This document shows, one piece after another, positions 1-6,351 of a stretch of DNA of 8,156 bases; the first letter of the stretch is position 1; the number at the start of each line of letters is the position of its first letter. The notes beneath the pieces were generated by a model. The model searched no databases, was not told the DNA's origin, and saw only the letters and a list, made by a program, of their open reading frames with translations. The DNA lies in contig JAVHRO010000139.1 in assembly GCA_036171675.1 (NCBI GenBank), forward strand, positions 1 to 8,156, given 5' to 3'. Made by a program: the position numbers and the translations under genes. Origin of the DNA: Vicingus sp036171675 (GTDB taxonomy: Bacteria; Bacteroidota; Bacteroidia; Flavobacteriales_E; Vicingaceae).

Positions 1-2
1 AT

Positions 3-824
3 TATTCAATGGAAACTAATGAAGATGGAAGTATTCAAGTTAATTCGTTATTTGACGCTGATGTATTTAGCTATCCAAAGCCAATAAAATTACTTTTAAC
101 TCTTGTTAAAGCTGTTACATATGTTGAGAATAAAGGTGTTATTCTCGACTTCTTCTCAGGTTCAGCAACAACAGCACATGCAGTAACACAATTGAATGCT
201 GAAGATGGAGGTAATAGAAAATTTATTTCTGTGCAATTACCAGAAGTACTAAGTCCAGACAATCCACAACAAAAAGTAGCTTATGATTTTTTAAAAGCTA
301 ATAATAGACCAACAACATTAGATTATATTGGTATAGAAAGAATAATTCGTGCTTCAAAAAAAATAAAAGAAGAAACAAAAGCTGAAATTGATTATGGATT
401 TAAACATTTTGAATTATTAGAACCTAATTCAAACACCTTAGACAAATGCGAAACATTTGACAAAACAAAAATGGTTTTAGATACATCAATATTAGATGAT
501 TTTGGTACTTCAACCATTTTAACTACATGGTTGGTAAACGATGGCTATGGTTTTAATGCCGATTTTAAAACATTAATTTTTAAAGGATATACAGCATATT
601 GGTGTACAAATCATTTATATTTAATTAATCCAAATTTAACACAAGATTCTGTTGCCGATTTATTTGAGAAATACGAAACAATTCCTGATTTTAATCCCAA
701 AAACATCGTATTGTTTGGTTACAGTTTTAATGAATGGTCGGTTACTGAAATGCTTGAAAAGAATTTAAAAATTTTAAACGATAGCGAAAAGAATTTAGCA
801 ATAAACATTGACGTTAGATATTAA
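3..824 (+). CDS. mod: Type III restriction-modification DNA methyltransferase (Mod), C-terminal part, 5' end outside window
   Basis: Modification subunit of a type III restriction system. Mod transfers a methyl group from S-adenosylmethionine to adenine in the recognition site and supplies the site specificity of the Mod-Res complex. The reading frame is open to the left edge, so this is the 3' part of a longer gene; the ATG at 9 is probably internal. Counting from it, residues 12-25 hold the V-F-x-Y-P-K-P segment found before motif I in beta-class Mod proteins. Residues 47-55 (DFFSGSATT, then AHAV) are motif I, the AdoMet-binding loop, with Ala in place of the usual second Gly. NRKFISVQLPE follows. 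The catalytic DPPY motif and the target-recognition domain must lie upstream, out of view. The C-terminal 150 residues resemble the Mod tail. The stop is 12 bases before res, so the two are surely co-transcribed. The call is firm; specificity cannot be read. Confidence 0.93.
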   Translation, partial: YSMETNEDGSIQVNSLFDADVFSYPKPIKLLLTLVKAVTYVENKGVILDFFSGSATTAHAVTQLNAEDGGNRKFISVQLPEVLSPDNPQQKVAYDFLKANNRPTTLDYIGIERIIRASKKIKEETKAEIDYGFKHFELLEPNSNTLDKCETFDKTKMVLDTSILDDFGTSTILTTWLVNDGYGFNADFKTLIFKGYTAYWCTNHLYLINPNLTQDSVADLFEKYETIPDFNPKNIVLFGYSFNEWSVTEMLEKNLKILNDSEKNLAINIDVRY

Positions 825-836
825 ACAAATTGCAAA

Positions 837-3797
837 ATGGAACTGATTTTAAAAGGAGGATTACCACATCAACAAATTGCAATTGAATCTATTTGTAATG
901 TTTTTGATGAAAATTGTATTAAAAAAACTGATTCAAGTTTTTCAAATCCGATTATTGATATTAAAAATGAAATAATTGCTGAAAACATAAAAAAGGTTCA
1001 AGTTAAAGTTCATCCCGAAATTAGAGGTAATAGTGCCATTTCTGATTATTTGAGTTTAGATATAAAAATGGAAACAGGCACAGGAAAAACATATGCTTAT
1101 GTTGCTTCAATTTATGAATTACATAAACGATATAAAATTAACAAGTATATTATTGTTGTGCCAACTTTACCGATTAAAGCAGGAACAAAGCAGTTTATTG
1201 AAGACCCTTATGTAATACAACATTTTAGAGATGAATGTAAATACGGAACTGAAATTGAATTACAAATATTAGAATCTAAACCAAAGAAAAAGGGCAGAAA
1301 TTATTTTCCAGGTTCAGTAAGAGAATTTGTACAAGGTTCAAAGCAAAATTCAAATAAAATATTTGTTTTGCTTGCAAATATGGCAATGTTTACCAATAGT
1401 AAGCAACTAACAGATGATTATGATGCAATAATTGATGGCTTTTCTCAACCTGTTGATGCAATTAAAGGAACTAAACCATTTGTAATTATTGATGAACCGC
1501 ATAGATTTTCAAAAGACCAGAAAGCATTTGAATTTATTACAAATAACATTAAACCACAATGTATAATAAGGTTTGGAGCTACTTTTCCGTATATTGAAAC
1601 AGGTAAAGGAAAAAACAAAAAATCAATTAAAGATTACCATAACCTGCTTTATGATTTGAATGCTTGCGATGCTTTTAATCAGAATCTTATAAAAGGTATT
1701 TCAAAAGAACATTTTGAGCCACTTTCTAAAAGAGAAGAAAAAATAAAAATTTCTTCGATTGCAAAAAATGATGCGGTTAATCTTACATTCATACAAAAAG
1801 ATAAAGTAAAAATTTCTAAAGAGCTTAAAAAAGGAGATTCTTTATCAATTATTAGCGATGAGCTATCAGGAATTGAAATTTCAGGCATAGGCTCAAATTA
1901 TATTGAGCTTTCAAACGGTCAAATAAAGTTTCAGGGCGAAGAATTTAGTACTGATATTTATTCTTCTTCATATCAAGAGCAAATGCTTCGATTGGCAATA
2001 GAAAGACATTTTGAAACTGAAAAAATAAACTTCAATAGAAAGTTTAAAATTAAGACGCTTGCATTATTTTTTATAGATGATATTACTTCATACAGAAGTG
2101 ATGAAAAAACAGGAAAAGCAACCTATTTGAAAGATTCATTTGAAAAATTATTATTAGAGAGAATTGATATTGAACTTTCTAATCTTTCCAATATAGATAA
2201 CAAAGAATACGAAGAATATTTATTAGCAAGTAAAGCTGATGTTTCAAGCTGTCATGCAGGTTACTTTTCACAAGATAATAGTGATTCGGATGCTGAAATA
2301 GAAAAAGAAGTTTATGAAATATTATTTGGGAAAAAAGAACTTTTATCTATAAAAACTAAAGATGGCAAATTTAATACTCGAAGATTTTTATTTTCAAAAT
2401 GGACTTTAAAAGAAGGCTGGGATAATCCAAATGTTTTTACAATTGCAAAACTTCGTTCAAGTGGTAGTGATATAAGTAAAATACAGGAAGTTGGTAGAGG
2501 TCTTCGTTTGCCAGTTGATGAGAATGGCAACAGAATTTCAAACGAAGAATTTCGATTAAATTATATCGTTGATTTTACCGAAAGTGATTTTGCAGAAAAA
2601 CTTGTAAAAGAAATAAATGATGAGTTGCCTACTGGCTTTATAATAACAAATGAAAAATTAGAAATTGTTGCTAAAAAATTGAATATCACTAAAAATGAGT
2701 TATTCAAGAAATTAATAGTAAACGATTATATTGATATGGATAACAAAATAAATCCTGATAAGATTAATGATTTTTTTGTAGAATATCCTGATTTTTCTAC
2801 TGGTGTAAATACAGGTAAAATCACAAATAGAAATACAAAAACCACAACTAACATAAAAATAAGACCTGCGGTTTATAACGAACTAAAACAACTTTGGGAA
2901 TCTATAAACCATAAATATTTACTGTATTACGATAAAATAGAAGAAAATTATTTTTTGAAAAATGAAATAGTAAAATTATTTAAAAAAGATGTTTTTGTAA
3001 ATGTAATTATGTCGAGTTCAAGGCAAAATGTAGAATATGAATCAGAAACTAAACAAATGGGAATTGTTGAAGGTTCAGGCGTTCAATATGTGATTGAGAA
3101 GACAATTAATTATAATGAATTTTTAAAAAGAATTAATAGACAAACAAATTTACCTATCAAACTTATACATGATGCCTTTGCTTCATATTCAAAAGATAAA
3201 AGCGTTCCTAAAAATCAAATAAATGAATTTTCTGTAATTAATTTTATAAGAAAGTTCAATGAATGGAAAAATGAAGAATTACAAAGTCGATTTAAGTACA
3301 AAAAATCAAATATTAAATTAACATCAACTGCACTAACATCTTCAAATGGAAAACCATTAAGTGAAATCACACAAGGTAGAGTTGGAACTAAATTAATAAA
3401 AGGAACACCTAATAAAGATAAATATCTTTACGATACTTTTGCTTATGATTCAAATCTTGAACGAGAAAATTTAACAACTGGAGATATTGAAGAAATAATT
3501 GTTTACGGTAAAATACCAAGAAATAGTATAAGAATACCAACAATTACAGGAGGTACATATAGTCCAGATTTTATGTACGTAATTAAGAAAATTAATGGCG
3601 AAAAATCATTAAATATTGTTGTTGAAACAAAAGATAAAGAAGATGAAACGGATTTGAGCGGAGAAGAAAAAATGAAAATAAAATGTGCAGAAGTTTTTTT
3701 TCAACAAATCTCGGACGATGGTTACAAAGTTGAATTTCACAAACAACTAAATAATAAAAAAATAAAACAAATAATTGATGAGGTTTTAATAAAATAA
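837..3797 (+). CDS. res: Type III restriction endonuclease subunit Res (SF2 helicase plus PD-ExK nuclease)
   Basis: Restriction subunit that joins Mod, hydrolyses ATP to move or signal along DNA, and cleaves unmodified DNA. At 986 aa it is full length for the family. Visible motifs in order: Walker A METGTGKT at 78-85; motif Ia IIVVP at 105-109; Walker B/DEAD-type box DEPH at 219-222; motif III FGATFP at 246-251; motif V EGWDNPNVF at 526-534; motif VI QEVGRGLRLP at 550-559, carrying the arginine finger. The C-terminal nuclease domain shows SPD (P910, D911) followed by E930-T-K932, the PD...ExK catalytic set, so the enzyme looks active. The ATG at 837 gives the usual Res N-terminus (a short LKGGLPHQ-like stretch before a helix) and lies 12 bases after the mod stop. 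No frameshift or internal stop is seen. A run of eight T lies near the 3' end (3694-3701), after the catalytic residues. Confidence 0.96.
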   Translation: MELILKGGLPHQQIAIESICNVFDENCIKKTDSSFSNPIIDIKNEIIAENIKKVQVKVHPEIRGNSAISDYLSLDIKMETGTGKTYAYVASIYELHKRYKINKYIIVVPTLPIKAGTKQFIEDPYVIQHFRDECKYGTEIELQILESKPKKKGRNYFPGSVREFVQGSKQNSNKIFVLLANMAMFTNSKQLTDDYDAIIDGFSQPVDAIKGTKPFVIIDEPHRFSKDQKAFEFITNNIKPQCIIRFGATFPYIETGKGKNKKSIKDYHNLLYDLNACDAFNQNLIKGISKEHFEPLSKREEKIKISSIAKNDAVNLTFIQKDKVKISKELKKGDSLSIISDELSGIEISGIGSNYIELSNGQIKFQGEEFSTDIYSSSYQEQMLRLAIERHFETEKINFNRKFKIKTLALFFIDDITSYRSDEKTGKATYLKDSFEKLLLERIDIELSNLSNIDNKEYEEYLLASKADVSSCHAGYFSQDNSDSDAEIEKEVYEILFGKKELLSIKTKDGKFNTRRFLFSKWTLKEGWDNPNVFTIAKLRSSGSDISKIQEVGRGLRLPVDENGNRISNEEFRLNYIVDFTESDFAEKLVKEINDELPTGFIITNEKLEIVAKKLNITKNELFKKLIVNDYIDMDNKINPDKINDFFVEYPDFSTGVNTGKITNRNTKTTTNIKIRPAVYNELKQLWESINHKYLLYYDKIEENYFLKNEIVKLFKKDVFVNVIMSSSRQNVEYESETKQMGIVEGSGVQYVIEKTINYNEFLKRINRQTNLPIKLIHDAFASYSKDKSVPKNQINEFSVINFIRKFNEWKNEELQSRFKYKKSNIKLTSTALTSSNGKPLSEITQGRVGTKLIKGTPNKDKYLYDTFAYDSNLERENLTTGDIEEIIVYGKIPRNSIRIPTITGGTYSPDFMYVIKKINGEKSLNIVVETKDKEDETDLSGEEKMKIKCAEVFFQQISDDGYKVEFHKQLNNKKIKQIIDEVLIK

Positions 3798-3909
3798 AAA
3801 TTCACTCCTTATAATCAAAACATTTTGCGTTTATAAAAGAATTGACGATTATCCCTATTACGGTGTGTTTGTTCCCCAAACATTAAATGTAGTATGGATT
3901 TCCAAATAA
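3793..3909 (+). pseudogene. Possible short coding remnant downstream of res
   Basis: An open frame of about 38 codons runs from 3793 to a stop at 3907-3909, overlapping the end of res in another frame. Its second half reads IDDYPYYGVFVPQTLNVVW, which looks more protein-like and is more GC-rich than the surrounding intergenic DNA. It has no start codon and no recognised homologue. It may be the tail of a gene lost by recombination at the cassette boundary, or a chance open frame. Confidence is low. Confidence 0.15.
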
Positions 3910-3937
3910 AAAAATAAAATCAACTTTTAAAAATTTA

Positions 3938-3969
3938 GCACATTGTTAAAAACGGACATTGTAACGTGC
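3938..3969. repeat. Imperfect hairpin with internal direct repeat (GCAC..GTTA / TAAC GTGC)
   Basis: GCAC (3938-3941) and GTTA (3945-3948) pair with TAAC (3962-3965) and GTGC (3966-3969). This leaves an ATT bulge on the left arm and a 13-base loop. ACATTGT is also directly repeated at 3940-3946 and 3956-3962. The 12-mer AGCACATTGTTA at 3937-3948 recurs inverted at 7901-7912, near the minus-strand operon promoter. The bulged stem loosely recalls the folded recombination sites of integron cassettes, but the integron core consensus is not met. It could also be a weak transcription-stop hairpin; there is no T-tract after it. Confidence 0.35.
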
Positions 3970-4057
3970 AAAATACTATAAAGAATAAAATCACAATGAA
4001 TTTAATAAATGTTTCATTTTGAATCCCTTTCTTATTTTTCATAGAAAATTTACATTG

Positions 4058-4088
4058 TTTGATAATATTATAAATGACTATATATTTG
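4058..4088 (+). promoter_or_regulatory. Candidate Bacteroidota promoter P1 upstream of the Panacea cassette
   Basis: TTTG at 4058-4061 and TATATTTG at 4081-4088 are separated by 19 bases, matching the -33 TTTG / -7 TAnnTTTG consensus of Bacteroidota sigma factors. The expected transcript start is near 4093-4096, which would leave a leader of about 160 bases before the ATG at 4259. Such motifs arise by chance in AT-rich DNA; support comes from both boxes at proper spacing in a non-coding gap. Confidence 0.4.
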
Positions 4089-4126
4089 AACTTTGTTAAG
4101 TGTTAATATCTATTTTGTTCAAAATG

Positions 4127-4158
4127 TTTGCATTTTCTCTAAAAAGGTTGTATTTTTG
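4127..4158 (+). promoter_or_regulatory. Candidate Bacteroidota promoter P2 for the Panacea cassette
   Basis: TTTG at 4127-4130 and TATTTTTG at 4151-4158, separated by 20 bases, fit the -33/-7 consensus (TTTG, TAnnTTTG) closely. A transcript start is expected around 4163-4166, giving a leader of about 70-95 bases to the ATG codons at 4235 or 4259. It lies 70 bases downstream of a similar promoter-like pair, so the cassette may have tandem promoters. This is the better placed of the two. Confidence 0.5.
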
Positions 4159-4258
4159 TAGTGGGTAAAAATGTTTTTTAACAAAATAAATTTGCATAAG
4201 TCAAAATTTAATATTTATTTTGCCCTACAATTTAATGTGTAGTCCATCACATATCACA

Positions 4259-4732
4259 ATGTCAGAGCTAAATATTGCTTTATATATAGCTCAGAAAGTT
4301 CAATTAAAAGACTTTCACAACATCTTTAAAATTCTTTTTTGGTCTGACAGGGAACATTTAGTTACTTATGGTCAAAAATTATCAGATGATAAATATGTTG
4401 TAATGCCAAAGGGACCGGTACCGACAAACCTTTATGATTATTTCCAATCAATTAGAAATTCTAAAGATAATTATTTTCAAGTAGACGGCTTTATTGTAAC
4501 TCCTTTAACAAATCCTAATAATGATTATATTTCAGAAAGCGAAAAGGAATGTATTGATAAAATAATAGCAGAGTATGATAATATGGAATTTGATGATAGA
4601 ACCAAGTTATCGCATGGATTTGCTTACGATAATGCGAAAAAGTCTCATAACCGTTTTATTGATGATGGTGATATAGCTTATGAAGGTGGTGCAAATGAAG
4701 AATTAATAAAGTTTATTAATATAGCCAATTAG
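4259..4732 (+). CDS. Panacea-domain (SocA-like, DUF4065) antitoxin
   Basis: Predicted antitoxin of the Panacea family, a domain known to neutralise many unrelated toxins encoded beside it. From the ATG at 4259 the product is 157 aa. It shows the family's N-terminal helix (ELNIALYIAQKV), then KILFWSDREHLVTYG at 24-38, the conserved MPKGPVPTNLYD turn at 49-60, LTNPNNDYISESEKE at 83-97, a helix, and LSHG at 117-120. The domain fills the protein, so there is no separate HTH or toxin domain. The start is uncertain: in-frame ATG 4235 and TTG 4220 would add 8 or 13 residues. 4259 was chosen because the family usually begins a few residues before this helix. The next gene starts one base after its stop, so the two are translationally coupled and the neighbour is the expected toxin. 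Upstream lie two candidate promoters. Confidence 0.85.
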   Translation: MSELNIALYIAQKVQLKDFHNIFKILFWSDREHLVTYGQKLSDDKYVVMPKGPVPTNLYDYFQSIRNSKDNYFQVDGFIVTPLTNPNNDYISESEKECIDKIIAEYDNMEFDDRTKLSHGFAYDNAKKSHNRFIDDGDIAYEGGANEELIKFINIAN

Positions 4733-4733
4733 A

Positions 4734-5204
4734 ATGTGTCCACTTTCGGATTTGATGCCAGAAAGTTTAAAAAAAGACACTTTCGGTAAGGAATTAAGAA
4801 TAGGAAAAATAATACACAGATACGAATACGAAATAACCCACCCAGATAATAAATTTTCTATAATAGTTGGAATGTGCAAAGAAAATGGAGATATATCCAT
4901 TGCAAGAGTATTTATAAATTCAGATATTAATTTGCACGTAATAAATACAGAAGAATTAAAACAATTACAAGTAGATATTTTAAAAAAAGATTATACGTTT
5001 TTAAGCAATGATTATTCATTCATTAATTGTAGTAAAATTTTCGATGAAGTAAATTATAGTGAACTTGAGCAAGAATATATCAATAATCCTATAAATTTTT
5101 TCAAAGACGATATTTCAAAAGAAAAATTAAGGAACATAATTGATAAAATAACTAATTCAAAAACAATAAAACCAATTCATAAGAAAAAATATAATTGGAA
5201 ATGA
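4734..5204 (+). CDS. Probable toxin partner of the Panacea antitoxin, possibly a PemK/MazF-like small barrel
   Basis: A 156-aa soluble, lysine-rich protein with no signal peptide or membrane segment. Its identity is not certain. What is seen: residues 19-46 read like a small beta-barrel opening (LRIGKIIHRYEYE..., then KFSIIVG), followed by a strand with VFINSDIN at 59-66. Next come a helix (TEELKQLQVDI), FLSNDYSFINCSKIF at 89-103, and a C-terminal helical part ending in a basic tail (HKKKYNWK). The order 'G-x-I ... K-x-x-I-I-V-G ... INS ... DxSFIxCS' resembles PemK/MazF-like or related SH3-type barrel toxins, but no catalytic set can be assigned. The main functional hint is position: ATG 4734 lies one base after the Panacea stop, and Panacea antitoxins are normally adjacent to their toxin. 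M8 (4755) is an alternative start. Toxin role is an inference. Confidence 0.6.
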   Translation: MCPLSDLMPESLKKDTFGKELRIGKIIHRYEYEITHPDNKFSIIVGMCKENGDISIARVFINSDINLHVINTEELKQLQVDILKKDYTFLSNDYSFINCSKIFDEVNYSELEQEYINNPINFFKDDISKEKLRNIIDKITNSKTIKPIHKKKYNWK

Positions 5205-5225
5205 TATAACTATATTACAGAAATT

Positions 5226-5237
5226 AACACACCGTTA
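5226..5237. repeat. Short element AACACACCGTTA, inverted partner at 3860-3869
   Basis: AACACACCGT at 5226-5235 is present on the opposite strand at 3860-3869 (ACGGTGTGTT). The pair therefore brackets the Panacea cassette and its promoters (about 1.37 kb) as inverted repeats. Within the element TAAC and GTTA form a small dyad. The match is only 10 bp, so chance is possible, but it is relatively GC-rich for this DNA and sits on both cassette edges. Confidence 0.3.
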
Positions 5238-5296
5238 GAAGGATAACTACCAAAGAATTTCATTACATACAAATTAGGATAATACTAAATTTTCAA

Positions 5297-5304
5297 TATT
5301 TTTG
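5297..5304 (+). promoter_or_regulatory. Possible distal -7 box upstream of the TAC operon
   Basis: TATTTTTG matches TAnnTTTG. The -33 position about 20 bases upstream has only TTAG, a weak match. If used, the transcript would start near 5310 and run through the inverted repeats before the toxin start at 5402. It is less likely than the box at 5379-5386. Confidence 0.25.
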
Positions 5305-5333
5305 TATTAATATACACCAAAAAAGTCAAATAA

Positions 5334-5368
5334 ATGTTAAATAACATGAAATTATTTCACTTATAAGT
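5334..5368. promoter_or_regulatory. Cluster of three inverted repeats, candidate operator of the TAC antitoxin
   Basis: Three dyads lie side by side just upstream of the toxin promoter: ATGTTA-AA-TAACAT (5334-5347), TGAAA-TTA-TTTCA (5347-5359), and the perfect palindrome ACTTATAAGT (5359-5368). The last falls inside the -33/-7 spacer. HTH antitoxins of higBA-type operons usually repress their own promoter by binding such dyads. The assignment to this antitoxin is inference from position. Confidence 0.4.
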
Positions 5369-5386
5369 AAAATTTATATATATTTG
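5355..5386 (+). promoter_or_regulatory. Candidate promoter of the toxin-antitoxin-chaperone operon
   Basis: TATATTTG (5379-5386) fits the -7 TAnnTTTG consensus, and TTTC at 5355-5358 is a three-of-four match to the -33 TTTG with a 20-base spacer. The transcript would start around 5391-5394, leaving a leader of about 10 bases before ATG 5402. The box lies right after the inverted-repeat cluster, as expected for autoregulation. Confidence 0.42.
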
Positions 5387-5401
5387 TAAACTTTTTGATA
5401 G

Positions 5402-5890
5402 ATGAAATGCAAATTAGTTAAGTTAACCAATATTAGCGGAGATAGAGCTTCCATCTATTCTGTATTTAATAATGACGAAAAAAAAACCTTACTTGATATT
5501 TTTATACAGGAAAACATTAATTCATTTAAAAGTGAAATAAATGATATTATTTTGCGTTTAAGGATTATGGGCAATAAAACAGGTGCAAGAGAAAATTATT
5601 TTAAACTTGATGAAGGAGTTCCTACAGATGGAGTTTGTGCACTGTATGATACTCCCGATAAAAAATTGAGATTATATTGTATAAGATACGGAGCAGTATT
5701 ATTAATAGTTGGTGGTGGTGGTGAAAAGCCAAAAAACATTAGAAGATTACAAGAAAGCCCAAAATTGAAAAAAGAAAATTTCTTTTTAAATGAATTATCA
5801 AAAAAAATTACAGAAAGAATAAAAAATGGTGAAATAAAATATACTAATGACGGTTTTGATTTAGTTGGTGATTTTGAATTTGAGTTATAA
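5402..5890 (+). CDS. HigB/RelE-superfamily-like toxin of a toxin-antitoxin-chaperone operon
   Basis: Predicted 162-aa toxin, first gene of a three-gene operon. RelE/ParE-fold relatives mostly act as ribosome-dependent mRNA interferases or gyrase poisons; which applies here cannot be read. After an N-terminal helical part (27-57) come GNKTGARENYFKLDEG (57-72) and a strand pair DGVCALYDTPDKKLRLYCIRYG (76-97). These correspond to the 'G...R...fK ... LyELR..y' core of HigB/RelE proteins. A hydrophobic strand VLLIVGGGGEKPKN (99-112) and a helix (124-141) follow. The tail beyond the core (142-162) is acidic. The family call is by pattern only, with low sequence identity expected. The toxin-before-antitoxin order is typical of higBA. 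The antitoxin starts 11 bases after the stop. An A9 run (5478-5486) at codons 26-29 could be prone to slippage, which would inactivate the toxin. Confidence 0.65.
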   Translation: MKCKLVKLTNISGDRASIYSVFNNDEKKTLLDIFIQENINSFKSEINDIILRLRIMGNKTGARENYFKLDEGVPTDGVCALYDTPDKKLRLYCIRYGAVLLIVGGGGEKPKNIRRLQESPKLKKENFFLNELSKKITERIKNGEIKYTNDGFDLVGDFEFEL

Positions 5891-5901
5891 AGTTTGTTGT
5901 T

Positions 5902-6351
5902 ATGAAAAAAGCTGAAGAATACAATAGTAAAATTATTGATGAGGTATTAAATAGTGTTTCATCAAAAGAAGCGAAGAAAGTTGAAAAAAACATGGTTCTT
6001 GCTTCTAAAATTTATGATGCAATGAAGGCAAAAGGATGGAATAAAACTGACCTTGCTGAAGCATTAGACAAAAATAATTCTGTTATTACAAAGTGGTTAA
6101 GCGGTACGCATAACTTTACCACAAATACTCTTTATGATATTGAGGAGGTTTTAGGAATATCAATCATACCACTTGATGAGGTTAATATTACACAAAACTT
6201 TTCTGCTCAAATATCAGTGTTAGCTGATAGTCTTGATTTTGTACATTTTCAACATCAAGAAGATAAAAAGAATTATAACCAATATTGTCAATTGGTGATT
6301 AATAATATTACAAATAAAAACAGTAATTATAAAACTACTTGTAAGTCATGA
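5902..6351 (+). CDS. HTH (Xre/HigA-type) antitoxin with C-terminal tail, possible chaperone-addiction segment
   Basis: A 149-aa DNA-binding antitoxin expected to neutralise the upstream toxin and repress the operon. It has an N-terminal helical arm (1-30), then an HTH_3 domain at about 34-89. Helix 1 is ASKIYDAMKAKG; helices 2-3 (KTDLAEALDKNNSVITKWLSG, with recognition helix NSVITKWLSG) are followed by NFTTNTLYDIEEVLGI. After the HTH a tail of about 60 residues (90-149) is rich in Asn, Gln and aromatic residues (SLDFVHFQHQE, YNQYCQLVI). In known TAC systems the antitoxin carries a C-terminal chaperone-addiction region of this kind, which makes folding dependent on a SecB-like partner. The downstream SecB-like gene starts inside this stop codon (ATGA overlap at 6348-6351). 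HTH assignment is firm; antitoxin role is well supported by context; the addiction segment is inference. Confidence 0.82.
   Translation: MKKAEEYNSKIIDEVLNSVSSKEAKKVEKNMVLASKIYDAMKAKGWNKTDLAEALDKNNSVITKWLSGTHNFTTNTLYDIEEVLGISIIPLDEVNITQNFSAQISVLADSLDFVHFQHQEDKKNYNQYCQLVINNITNKNSNYKTTCKS

Noticed and set aside
71..262. Open frame on the minus strand, 63 codons
   Set aside because: Lies wholly within mod, antisense to the AdoMet-binding motif region; no domain and low-complexity composition.
1679..1888. Open frame on the minus strand, 69 codons
   Set aside because: Antisense shadow of the res coding region, rich in Ser/Phe/Ile as expected from the complement of Lys/Glu codons.
2312..2530. Open frame on the minus strand, 72 codons
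   Set aside because: Antisense to res motifs V and VI, whose conservation explains the open frame.
3938..3969. Integron attC site
   Set aside because: The bulged stem resembles one, but the RYYYAAC/GTTRRRY core pair is not satisfied and no integrase is in the window. The dyad at 5226-5237 (GTTAGAA) also misses the last pyrimidine.
4220..4258. Longer N-terminus of the Panacea protein from TTG 4220 or ATG 4235
   Set aside because: The extra residues (MPYNLMCSPSHIT) do not match the family N-terminus, and a TTG start is less likely than the ATG at 4259. ATG 4235 remains possible.
4703..4900. Open frame on the minus strand, 65 codons
   Set aside because: Overlaps the Panacea/partner junction antisense; no promoter or domain, while the plus-strand genes are well supported.
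5205..5245. Rho-independent terminator after the Panacea partner
   Set aside because: Only a 4-bp TAAC/GTTA dyad, no T-tract.
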